DNA from: Sparassis latifolia
Taxonomy: Eukaryota; Basidiomycota; Agaricomycetes; Polyporales; Sparassidaceae
Reading direction: 5' to 3'
DNA length: 64,000 nt
Assembly: GCA_018466975.1 (NCBI GenBank)
Contig: CM031563.1
Span: 1,612,001 to 1,676,000, forward strand
The first letter of the stretch is position 1; each line of letters begins with the position of its first letter. Position numbers and translations under genes: made by a program. This document shows positions 37,383 to 47,637 of this stretch, piece after piece. Below the pieces are notes generated by a model that saw nothing but the letters and a program-made list of their open reading frames with translations, ran no database searches and was not told the origin of the DNA.

Positions 37383-37736
37383 ATGGCCCCCAAGCCAAAC
37401 CCGCTACCTCTGAGCGACACGCTACGCGATCTTGCCTTACTCCGTGCCTCCGACCTCGATTTGTCGACAGTTCTGTCGCCATCTGCTGTGACCAGTGCCT
37501 TGGCTGGAGGGGACGCAGCTATCCCCGACTCCGATGCAGCGAGCGGCAGCGTGGACGATGCGGTGAAGCGATCGTACGAGTTCGCACAGGAAGCGCGGAT
37601 GGTCCTCCGGCTGCTGAACCGAGGGAAAGTGGAGAAGCAGGGAAGCAGGGTGGAGGATGTCAGGAGCAAGCTGGAGGACGTCTTGCAGGGATTGGATCCG
37701 ACGGGGCGGTCCATCACACATTACGTGGCAAAGTAG
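37383..37736 (+). CDS. Small conserved-looking protein of unknown function (117 aa)
   Basis: A single uninterrupted frame of 117 codons with strong coding character. The first 55 residues are Ala/Ser/Asp-rich. The second half is predicted to be helical, 'RSYEFAQEARMVLRLLNR' followed by 'KQGSRVEDVRSKLEDVLQGL', which looks like an amphipathic or coiled-coil pair. No signal peptide or membrane segment is seen. I do not recognise the family and give no function. The start is the first Met after in-frame upstream stops. Confidence 0.6.
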   Translation: MAPKPNPLPLSDTLRDLALLRASDLDLSTVLSPSAVTSALAGGDAAIPDSDAASGSVDDAVKRSYEFAQEARMVLRLLNRGKVEKQGSRVEDVRSKLEDVLQGLDPTGRSITHYVAK

Positions 37737-38179
37737 ACTGTGCGTATTAGACTATTTTGTGCGTAGACTATCATGCTCTGACTAACATCGAACAGTTTTT
37801 CTCATGACAAAACCGATTTTTGTCTACGTAGTCGTGATGCTGCATCACCGCGACTGAAGGTATCCTGACGCACGATATAGTCGCGTGGGTCATTTTTTCC
37901 CAGCTACGGAACGTCATGATCATGCAAGTCATGACTGTACTGGTTCTGTAATGCATCATGGCAATTTATTACATTGAGGTACGGACCCACGTCTTTCTTG
38001 GACGGACTGCATAACCTTTTCTATGTGTTCATCGCGGAAGGGTCTGTCGTTTCGGTGCTCACCTTGCACCTTACGCGCTCGAATCATAATTCTACAGTGA
38101 CCCACTGCAAAGTCGAAGCGCCGTCCCGCCGCCGACCTCTCCTATTGAGGAAAACTTCCGTCGAGTCGCTGCCAAGCAT

Positions 38180-38187
38180 TGACGTCA
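38180..38187 (+). promoter_or_regulatory. CRE/ATF site (TGACGTCA) upstream of the Con-6 gene
   Basis: A perfect 8-base ATF/CREB palindrome about 180 bases before the Con-6 start codon. An ACGCGT box follows at 38199-38204 and a TATAAG core element at 38272-38277. In fungi such sites bind bZIP stress factors; occupancy here is inference. Confidence 0.5.
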
Positions 38188-38368
38188 TGCGTGGCTCGAC
38201 GCGTCGCGCCAGCGTATCGACCCCACGGATCCATGTCATGTGTCCGCGTCGCTGTGATGGGCGGCGCAGCTTATAAGAAAGGGGTATTGGCCCTTCGACT
38301 CCCTACTCCCCAACTCCTAACTCCCAGTGCTCAACTCTACCAACCCACACCAACCAGTATCCATCAGA

Positions 38369-38952
38369 ATGGCGTCCCACACAGGTATGCTTATTGTTCT
38401 GTAATTTTACTAACACGATTAATAAGCGCGGGATCTATAGAGAAGGACCCAGATCGTATCGCAGCGGGATTGAAGGCAGCGATGCATAATCCGAACGTCT
38501 CGGAAGAGGCTAAGGACCGCGCTGCAGAGCGCCTGCACGACATGAATGCCCCCCATGAAGTTGCAGGTACCACCGGCGTCGGCCAGGAGCGGAACCGCGT
38601 CCTCGGTGGCTACAAAGCGACACTGCACAGTATGTTTCGTTTCCGTACATTGCGTCGCTATTACCTCAGCTCAGTCCATTTTCAGACGAGCGCGCTTCAG
38701 ACCAAGCGAAGCAGCACGCGCGCGAAGCCCTCGAGGCTGCTGGCTACACTGTCGAGAAGCAAGCTGGCGTCTCCGACGAAGAGCATCATATCCGCGTCAT
38801 CGCTGGCTACAAGGCTGCCCTACAGAGTGAGTGTCTGCGTTTTGGTCTCTGTCCAAGTCGTCTGACTTGTAGTCGTTGCAGACCCTCGCGTATCCGAATC
38901 AGCCAAGGAGCATGCAAGGCAGTATTTGAAGGACCATTATGTTCAATTCTAA
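38369..38952 (+). CDS. Con-6 family protein (conidiation/stress-associated)
   Basis: Small soluble protein of the Con-6 family (Pfam PF10346), first described as conidiation-specific in Neurospora; the molecular role is unknown. Exons 38369-38384, 38441-38629, 38686-38826 and 38882-38952 give 138 residues. There are three or so copies of the family repeat: 'GLKAAMHNPNVSEEAKDRA', 'GGYKATLHNERASDQAKQHA' and 'AGYKAALQNPRVSESAKEHA'. Two introns fall at the same point of the repeat (just before the Asn of the LHN/LQN motif, phase 1), suggesting that the repeats multiplied together with their introns. A TATA-like box and a CRE site lie upstream. Confidence 0.9.
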
Positions 38953-40608
38953 TTTTGACCCCCGCGAAGGCGACAAGAACAACGAACCGACTGTGTACTA
39001 TATCTGGTGTATCATAGGTCTTGTATGTTATGTTTAGCTAATTTCTGCTCGGATTATTGAAGTTTTGAGTTTTGAGGTTCGATGCGCGATCGTCAGTAAT
39101 TTGTCCTGATCATCACTGATTCGAAAGGGTAAAGCAGACCTGCTTTCGTCGCAAGAGAACTTTTCATGCGGCCGCTTTAATAGCCTTGGTCTGCCGAATA
39201 GTCTGCGAAACCTGAAGAGCCAGTGAATATTCCGCAACACAATGCGCCAGAAGGGACGACTGACTGTCAAACCATGCGATGCATATCCCAATCATTCGAA
39301 AGGTGTGCCAACGTCCTCGGGTTGTCACGCCTCATGGAGGCAGCACATACTGGAATCCCGCTCATGGTCTCTGGAGCAAAAAAGTCTATCGGAACCAAAC
39401 CTTGCATCTCAGCAAATTCTAACCAGGATGTAGCGAAAACTCGCTTCAGGTCCTAGGTCCCTCCACCGCAGATCATTTGCAGGATCCGGGCCTGAGGCAA
39501 AGACCCACGCAGGCAGTACCAGACGAACGTATTTCTTTGCACCCGATCGATTTGACTGGGCGGTAATGCGAGAAGACGTAATCCCAGAATTCTGGGTGGT
39601 GAAAAAACACATACCAACGGTGCGAGACCAGGATCGGTTCTGACAGTGTTTTTTCAGGGAACCCGCCGGAAAACATGTTCTATGTTCTACACCCTACATC
39701 CTTGTCCTGGTGACTCGAACAAAGATCGAATTGTTCTGCTGAACGCATTCGGTGAGTTGCAGAAAACTCTGTGATCTGATGTAAACATGAAAAGGAAATA
39801 ACCGCAGCAGCACAATTATCAAGACCTGGACCTCCCTTGTCGCAATCCGTCTGAGTCTGAGTGTTCGGCGCGCACGAAGCTGACCTCGGAGGCGGAAAGT
39901 AACTGCCTCAAAAAGGTCGCTGCTTCGAAAGCTCTGTGCGCACTCGTGAAATATCAAGATACAATAATTGTAGGACACGCACCGGCTACTGTGGTCCATA
40001 AAAGATCGCAGAGCTCCTCGACGCATTCGTGACGAACCCGTACACGGCGCTTCCGCGACCTGTCACAATAGCGTGACGAAGTTATGACTAGGACATTCTG
40101 TGTCTGCTTGAAACGTCCGCTTTTGACATTTCCGACCGTCCTCCGGATGAACTCTCTCTGGCAGCGGACGTACACATGATTTCTGTTGCCCGGTGTCTTG
40201 GTCCCGCTGTATGCTCAGGTTGTTTCCGAACTCATCAGGGTTCCACTACGCAATGTTAGAGCGCTCTCGTAACAAACAATCCACTCTATGAATGCCATGC
40301 CGCACCAGGATACTTGGATTTGCTAGGGATACTCATCAAACGACTTCATTCTGCTTGCGCTCAACGTGCCTCATCTCACGAGTCATCGATGCGGTAAATA
40401 CTGCTGCAGACGATGACAGACAGCCGATCGGATGGATGTACATGCTTCTGCGTTCGCAACTGCCGGAAGCGCAAAAGCTTACCGGACCGCCATATGGCCA
40501 TTATAAGAGGAGTACGGATCCATCTCCACAGCATAATTGCTTCTGCCAGCAGTCTCCCCCCCCCTTGTACAGTGCATCTGAGCTTCCACCGTTTGTTCAT
40601 CTGCCACG
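38953..40608. other. Intergenic, no gene recognised
   Basis: About 1.65 kb with frames up to about 115 codons on both strands, none with a motif or coherent splicing. The right end contains the promoter of the first secreted-protein gene. Confidence 0.5.
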
Positions 40609-41364
40609 ATGTTGTTCCAATTACTCTTATCTCTTTCTCTGACCTGCACTATGCTCTCGTTGCCTGTCCTCAATGAGCATCAGACCTCCAGTGGTCCGTG
40701 CGTTGGTCTCGGGTTCGCCGCATTCGATATCGCATACAACTTCACTCTTGCGACGTACAACCTCACGGACGGTATTGCGTCACCCGGCGACACCCCGGCA
40801 AGGCTCACAATGGTGACTTTCGAGGAATCGCCCCCGGTAACCATCGGGGCACTCACAGTAAGCATTCACCGGATTTCCATAACGACAAAATCTAATGAAT
40901 CTAATGTATATCGTGCAGCCGTACGCTTCGTACCCTCAGACTCTCTTCCGGAACTTCTCGATGATCAATGGCACTCTGATTCCGACTGGTGCTACCGGTT
41001 TGACTGCATCCAACTTTGATGTGTATGCCGGCTCCGCACTGCTCTTCAAGTACTCCCAGGTTCCCGAGGAAGTCGATCCTGGTGCGCAAATATACTGTGC
41101 TATGGTAAGTATTCATACTTGCTATCTCTATTTTTGTCGCTGATGTTAATTACTACGCGGCAGGCTAATACCGATCCCGCCGGTGGAGGCATCCCTTACC
41201 CCGTCCTCGCTGTGAACGGTGACCTGAACGGCTTCTCGCTGTGTCTCACTGATGACAATGGCGCGGGGCACTACAATGTAGTGTACCAGGCGCAAGAGGG
41301 CAACGAGCATTATGATTACAGCACCTGCTACCCCGTTTCTATCAATCTGCTTGGCTTGTTCTGA
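40609..41364 (+). CDS. Small secreted protein of unknown function, copy 1
   Basis: Exons 40609-40857, 40919-41104 and 41164-41364 give 211 residues. A clear signal peptide (MLFQLLLSLSLTCTMLSLP) is followed by a mature protein of about 190 residues with four Cys that are conserved in copy 2 ('GPCVGLG', 'YCAM', 'SLCLT', 'STCYP'), probably forming two disulfides. Potential N-glycosylation sites occur at 'NFT', 'NLT', 'NFS' and 'NGT'. Shared blocks with copy 2 include 'YASYP', 'INGTLIP', 'VYAGS' and 'PYPVLAVN'. No enzymatic motif is visible and I do not recognise the family. Confidence 0.85.
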
Positions 41365-42735
41365 TGTACCACATTGGTAAACTGCAAAGGCATTGGTCCG
41401 CTATTTTGCCAAAAATATTCAAGGACTTCATGTTTCGTGTTGTGATCCATCTTCCCGGCTTCTAATGTATTTGCACTTTTAACTTGCCAAATATCAATCA
41501 CCAAATTCCTTGACTTCTTCTAGGTGTGAGGCATCATATGCCAAACTGTGGTCAAACCCTTCTTCAGTTCTGCATGAACGTTCCACCATCGAAACAACAA
41601 GGGAGCCAATTTGAATGTAACATGCGGTCTTTTGTTCCATTCCTCTTGCTGAAAACCAATAGTACTTACTGTCTCAGCATTTGTCACAGTGGCGCGCTTG
41701 ACACAAGCTGTGATGGGGCTTAACATGTGACATGTGACATCCGTGTCTTTACTTTGCCGCTCAGCCAATGCCAGCTCTCAGCGCAAGCTCGACTCGAGTC
41801 TCTTCGACTATGGAAGACGGCTGTTTTATGTTCGCTTGGGATCAACCCAAAACACGATGCATACTTGTACGCAGTTTCGGCTTCAGGGGCCTGCATGGTA
41901 TCTGTCATATCACCCGAATGGCTCACGGTCTTTGATGCATTGATTCCGCTGTGTGCTCAGCCCGAGGGTCTCTCTCCGAGATCACTGAGAGCCGGTCGGT
42001 ACTGCGGCAGCTCCAGCGTCTTCGTGGCGCAGAGGTGTTTTTCCCGAGGTCAGAAATTCTGCAACCGCGTATCTCCCGTTGGAGTTTTCGGTCCTAGGAC
42101 GACTCAGGTTCTTCCATACTGGACTCTGCCAGTATTGGCTTGGTCCAAGTACTGTGATGCTGCGGGTGATGACTGGTACTGCATCCTTGATGTATGGGAC
42201 TCTCGCATCGGCCTCTTCCCTTGTTTTCCGATGTCAGTAGGTCACGGCCGATGGTTCGCCTTTCGCATCAGCTTCAAAATTTTAAGTCTTGGGCCTCGAA
42301 CGTCGTTTTTTGTCCAAGAGCGCTCGTGTACGCCGTGAAGCTTAGACCCTCCACATATGTATCTCACTGGCAGGGGTCAGATCTCGTCCCACGAACCTTA
42401 CTCATCCAGTTCTGGCTTCAATATTGCCGTGCATCATCATCGTGTGTCTTGACCATCGCATCTCTGGATTGTTCGGTCTACTCGGGTCCCACTCACATCT
42501 ATGTGAGATATCTCTATGTCAAGGTTACCTTGACCACGTAATTTTGGGTGAGTCTGTCTTGGTCATGATTGTCGAGACGACCTTGTTACTGCTTCGGCCG
42601 GGCTTGTGAGTGCTCGCCGAACCCCCAGCGGATCCTTTTAAGTATGGTGTGGTTCCGCCTCCAAACTTTCCAGTCCTGACTGCGGCTAGAACAACGTCCC
42701 AGTACATATCGCTTTAGCGATTTCACCCTTACACG
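41365..42735. other. Intergenic between the two secreted-protein genes, with one 203-codon frame
   Basis: A plus-strand frame at 41727-42338 runs for 203 codons. Its composition (many Cys, Trp, Ser, no motif) and lack of a matching neighbour make it doubtful as a gene. TATA-like sequence near 42636-42644 probably belongs to copy 2. Confidence 0.4.
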
Positions 42736-43499
42736 ATGTTGTTCCAGCATATCATTCCTCTGGCGTTCGCCACTACTGTGTTCTCCACGCCCGCGCTCCT
42801 CGGGCGTCAGACCAACTACCCATGCGATGGCCTTGGCAGCGCGGCGTTGGAGACGGCATACGACTTCACCCTCGCAATTTATAACGTCACAAACGGGGCC
42901 GTGTCGTCCAGCGGTGCCCCTGCAGCATTAACTGTGGTGACATTCTCGGAAGAGGATAACAACGGTGCGGTTGTGGAGACCAACGGAGGGCTTACGGTGT
43001 GTCTCTCAAACCCACTTTGCAATAAATCTGGCATAACTGACTGTTGTGCTAGTGCACAGACATACGCTTCGTACCCGAACACCATCTTCCCAGATTTCTC
43101 TCTCATCAACGGCACTCTGATACCCTCAGGCTTGAACGGTGTGACGGCGTCCGATTTCTGGGTGTATGCGGGCTCCGTCGTGTTGTTCGGGTGGAGCGAG
43201 CAGCCTGACTTGGTCGAACCTGGCGCTCCCATATACTGTGCTGTGGTAAGCATTCCGTTGAATTTCTTTGTCCCACAGGATGCTTAAAGATGTCACGTCA
43301 GCCCAACGCTGTATCCGAAGTTCCGTACCCAGTGCTCGCCGTGAATGCCGACCCGAGCAGCTTCTCTATGTGCCTCACTACGGATAGCGGTGCAGAATAC
43401 TATAACATTGTGTATAGTGCAGAAGGAGGCAGCAAATACTACAACTACGATACTTGCTACCCTGTCACCGTGGTATTACAAGGTCTGTCGGAATCGTAG
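42736..43499 (+). CDS. Small secreted protein of unknown function, copy 2
   Basis: Tandem paralogue of the gene at 40609. Exons 42736-42996, 43060-43245 and 43302-43499 give 214 residues; the 186-base middle exon has exactly the same length as in copy 1 and both introns sit at the same positions and phase. The first intron (63 bases) is stop-free and in frame. The signal peptide is MLFQHIIPLAFATTVFSTP, then 'LLGRQTNYPC'. Conserved Cys are in 'YPCDGLG', 'YCAV', 'SMCLT' and 'DTCYP'. Function is unknown; a secreted, possibly cell-surface or effector-like role is only a guess from size and Cys pattern. Confidence 0.85.
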
Positions 43500-44106
43500 T
43501 AGATTAGCATGACCGAATTGTCTACATGGTGAACGGCCTCTTTGATATCTTGTATATATACAGCTTTCGACCTTCAAAGGTACCGCGCTCGCAGATAACA
43601 CTTCAAGCAAGAGAGCCTTCGTGGCGTCGATCAAAGCGGCGAGATCGATAAGATAACCACGTGGTGATTGTTGAGCGCTTGTGCCAGTGCCAGTGCGTCG
43701 AGCCTTCCTACGGCCTCCTCTCCGGCTTTCCACCGCACCAACACACTAGTCGGTCCTTCATACACAACCTCCACCGGACACAGCTCGTGGTGTGCCCTGT
43801 TTATTTCTCGCTCTCCTTGTCTTTAGGCTGACAACGAATGTCACAAGTTCAGTTCATTTGAGCGCGGTGCTCGAGCTACATCTACTAGTACGGAACCGTA
43901 GTACGCGTCAGAACACAAAGTAAACCAAACACACTCTTCGGATACTTGGCAGCTTAACGAGGTGCGCATATCTAACGTTCGGAGGTAGCTCTCAAGTCTG
44001 ACGGATATCACCGTCACCGCGCCCAGGTGAACAGGCACAACAAGCGCCTGCTACAACACATACCCTCTCCTATAAACTGTAACATACCTATTCTATATAC
44101 ACATCC
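43500..44106. other. Intergenic
   Basis: Contains the 3' flank of secreted-protein copy 2 and the promoter of the next gene. Nothing else recognised. Confidence 0.5.
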
Positions 44107-45307
44107 ATGGCAACTTCTCTCGTCCGTCGCAAGCCATCTACCACCTATAAGTCACCGAGTGTACAAGATCTTCCCATCCACCGTAAGTGGCACGACTCGG
44201 TCATCCTGCCTTGCTAACGCGTTGATAGAAGCGATACACACTTCCGGGCCATCTGAACAGAAGTCTATGCCACCTCCGCCCCTGTATTCACACAGTATCA
44301 TCAACCCGCAAACTGTCCAGGTCAGACCTCCCAGAACCTTAACTTCCCCAAAGAGGTTCCGTAAAGGACCTCCACTCCCATTATACCACCCTTTGGGACA
44401 TCTCGCGCTCTCACTCCCTGAACTTGATCCGGCTGCATTTGGCCTCCCAAGCTCGCTCACGATCGACGACGGCGAGCTAGCGAACGACGCGGGCCGGCGC
44501 GCGTCCTCACGTGCGCGGCGACCGGCTCCGAAGGTGCGCGACCGTGAAGGTGGAGGGGACGACAACGATTCCGTTCCTTCGCAAGCAAACGCGCTCCAGA
44601 ACGTCGCTGCAGAGCAGGCGGTACCTCGGGAGCGGAGCCCGCGCAAGAGGCGTGGGGGCGGAGGCTCGGGCGGAAAGCGCAAGAGAAAGGAGGTAGATGA
44701 TGGGGATGGTGTGTACCCCCCTCCTGCCAAGCGCACGCGCAACCCACGCGGCACAGGCAACGCGACACCCTCTGTTACATCGCCCCTTGTGAACGGTGCG
44801 GTGGTCGCGGCGGATGCCGAAGGCAGTTCTGCCGGAGTTTCTCCCCCGATGGAGGGTGCAGAGACTGAAGAAGGACAAGCAGAGGCTCCTCCGGTGAGGA
44901 ACACGCGTTCCAGACGTCCCAGAGCGGCAGCGAACCGGAGGAGACACTCAAGTGCAAGCGAGACCACTACTACTTCCGTCTCGGTCTCGATTGCCGCGAA
45001 TGCCAGAGTTACTCGCAGTGGCAAGGCTGAGAACCGTACACCGAGTCAGGAAGCAGCCTTGGAGGCAAATAATGGCCTGCAGAAGAAAGAGGAGGAGGAC
45101 GAGCAGCAAGCCGCGGCTGCCGCACCGCCGACCAAGACCACCTACGCTGCGAGCACATCGGAGGAGAAAGATCAGGATGTGAAGATGAAAGACGTGCCGC
45201 TAGTAGAAACTGTAGAGGCCTCGAAGGCGACCCAAATTGGAGAAGAGCGGGAGGAGGGTGAGCTGAGCGACGATCTGGATGGGAATCGGTTCGTCGCGAG
45301 GACATAG
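44107..45307 (+). CDS. Disordered, basic-acidic nuclear-type protein of unknown function
   Basis: Exons 44107-44182 and 44229-45307, joined by a 46-base intron (GTAAGT...GATAG with a CTAAC branch site), give 384 residues. The first 110 residues contain an ordered-looking Pro-rich segment (YSHSIINPQTVQVRPPRTL, then 'LYHPLGHLALSLPELDP'). The rest is low-complexity, with bipartite nuclear-localisation-like basic runs ('SPRKRRGGG', 'GGKRKRKE', 'RRPRAAANRRR') and an acidic end ('EEREEGELSDDLD'), a pattern common in nuclear RNA- or chromatin-linked proteins. No domain is recognised. A longer frame starts at 44027, but the spliced start at 44107 gives a better N-terminus. Confidence 0.72.
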
Positions 45308-45687
45308 CTGGCTTTCACGCCGCTTGCACTCTTGATGGGGACTATCTCTATCCTGAATAACGGAAGTGTCTGTCTGTCATCGAATCCTCACAATCTTGTA
45401 TCACTGTAATAGTACCAGTCTTCATGTTTTCGTAGCTTTCCTGTCCTCAGAATTTATTTGACGAGAATCTTGAGATCTCATCTCTGTTTCCCATAATCAT
45501 GATATTTAGGCGCTTTCGCGCTCACTGACGACCACTACTAGGGCTTCAGCGGCTCCGTTAGGTGCGTTATGGGAGATGAGTTCCCAGTAAATTTGTTCAA
45601 ATTTTACACAGTGGTCCAGCCAGCGATACCTTTTCATGCACACCAACTGAAGTAGGGTGACAACTCACAGAGCACGAGCGGTGCACT
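45308..45687. other. Intergenic
   Basis: 3' flank and promoter space of about 380 bases. No element recognised. Confidence 0.5.
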
Positions 45688-47115
45688 ATGCCACTAGCAG
45701 TGCCATCTAAGTCGTGGTTTCAGTACCTCTTGCCATCGTTCAAGCTGGATGATACTAAGCATCACCTGGACGTGCTGCGTGTACTGTCAGTATTGACATG
45801 GTTTCTTTGTGCAATAGTCGTCCATATCACGTCTCTCTTCCCTCTCTTCGACTCGTCACCTCACGCAGCTCTTCCAGCCTCGAGTTCGTCATTGCTGCAT
45901 TCACTAAGCCATCCGTTACTGCGTTGGGATACCTTCCATTTTGGACACATCGCACAGCATGGCTATGTCTACGAGTATGAATGGGCGTTCTTCCCCGGAA
46001 CACCCCTGCTCATGCGGGGCGCAGCAAGTGTGGTCCGTCTGTTTGAAGTCCGGAGCGCGTCGCCAGAAACTCCGGGCTGGGAGGACGTCCTGCTTGGTGG
46101 TGCACTTGCTGCTTGCTTGTGCAGTTCGACGACTACGCTGTATCGTCTTACTCTGCACCATTTTCGCTCGCCGTCGCTTGCCTTTCTTGCTGCTCTTCTC
46201 TCTCTGCTCCCAAGTAGTCCAGCCACTCTCCGCCTTGCAGGATACAGCGAGCCATTTTTTACGTATCTATCTTACAGAGGTGGGTGCCTGTACCGGTCCA
46301 TTGCCTCGATGTCTGATCGAGTGGAGCCTAGGGATGCTATATTGCACTAGATCCCAGTGGTTCTTTGCAGCGTGTACTTTTGCGCTTGCGGGCATGTTCC
46401 GATCGAATGGTATTCTGTTGTCGGGTTTCATCCTCTGGGGCGTACTTGTTGAGCCGTTTCTGACTACACGAAAGGTATGCTCTCATATGCCAATACTTCA
46501 TATCACCTCTTCACACTTTTCCAGGTACCGTTCAAGAAGCTGGCTTACGCCGTAGCGCTCACCTCACTCACTGTAATGCCCTTCGTCTCTCATCAATACG
46601 CCGCCTACCGCGCATTTTGCGGAGGCTCCGCCACACCTGCCCCCTGGTGCATTAGCGTCGCCCCATTGATATACTCCTATGTGCAGGCGAAGTACTGGAA
46701 CGTCGGCTTCCTACGCTACTGGACTCCACAACAGCTGCCGAACTTTCTCATTTCCGCACCTATTCTCGCGCTTTTGTTTTCATACACGACCTTCTACATT
46801 CTTCACGCGCTCATTCCGCGCTTGCATTCACTCCTGCTAGGACGACCGTCCGAAAGATCCCTGCCTGCATCGCCCTTCCTCGCGTCTTCGCTTGCACCAC
46901 ACGCCATTCACGCCCTTCTGACTGCGCTTATCCTCCTGTTCGCAGCTCACACCCAAATCGTGCTTCGGTCCGCCGCCGCCATGCCGCTCACTTACTGGGC
47001 TGCAGCGTGGCTCGTCGTCGAGCATCCTCGGTGGGGCGCATGCTGGGTCAGCTGGAGCGTGGTATGGGGTGCCACAATGCTCGTCCTCTGGGGTGCATTC
47101 CTCCCACCTGCGTAA
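45688..47115 (+). CDS. GPI18: GPI mannosyltransferase 2 (PIG-V/Gpi18)
   Basis: ER membrane enzyme adding the second mannose to GPI anchor precursors. Exons 45688-46279, 46332-46474 and 46525-47115 sum to 1326 bases (441 residues). The diagnostic PIG-V block is 'LLRWDTFHFGHIAQHGY' followed by 'YEWAFFPGTPLLMR', including the WD acid needed for activity in the family. It also has 'RLAGYSEPFFTYLSYRG', 'AGMFRSNGILLSGF' and about eight hydrophobic membrane segments, typical of this multi-pass enzyme. The length fits fungal Gpi18 proteins. All introns are GT-AG and frame is kept throughout. Confidence 0.93.
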
Positions 47116-47637
47116 CCCGCACGGCATGTACTCTCAATGGTAGCGACGTGACAACGCAATCCTTGATTGGTTCCAGCGGTGTGTAACCAGCTGGCTGCAC
47201 TGGCGAGCGGATCACACAGGCTGTACGCTTGATTGTGGTGAGGAAGGGACGTTACCGTGCAGCGGCTATGGGCGACTTCACCGTATGTAAATTTCCACCA
47301 TGTGGAAAATTGGCATGGACGTTGCGTGCGCACGGATCTGGGCCGGACAAGCGATTACAGCCCTTATACTATGAAGGACAATGGGAGTTGCCCAGCGTCG
47401 AAGGCACTTAAACCTCATGCCGATTGGGAATAATTTCCAGCTTTGTGTGTCGATTTCAATTCCTCTTGAAAAGTCGAGATAGGTACACGGTGCACGCAAC
47501 TGGACGATGGTGCCTACTCCAACTAATCCTGAGTCCTAGCCCGATACTCACGATTCGAACCTTTACAACTCTACGGCTCAGATCTAGCTCATGTGCAGTA
47601 CGCGTATCTTTAGCAGTTCTCTGACAAGACTGACCTC
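47116..47637. other. Intergenic
   Basis: About 520 bases without a recognised gene. A B-box-like 'GGTTCGAATC' on the minus strand near 47550 does not fold as a tRNA. Confidence 0.5.

Noticed and set aside
41727..42338. 203-codon plus-strand gene between the secreted-protein pair
   Set aside because: No signal peptide, motif or similarity to the flanking pair; kept only as a doubtful frame.
44152..45024. 290-codon antisense frame
   Set aside because: Shadow of the low-complexity nuclear-type protein on the plus strand; composition is the complement of that sequence.
47540..47570. Minus-strand tRNA suggested by a GGTTCGAATC B-box-like sequence
   Set aside because: The flanking bases do not form a T stem and no acceptor stem or A box fits.
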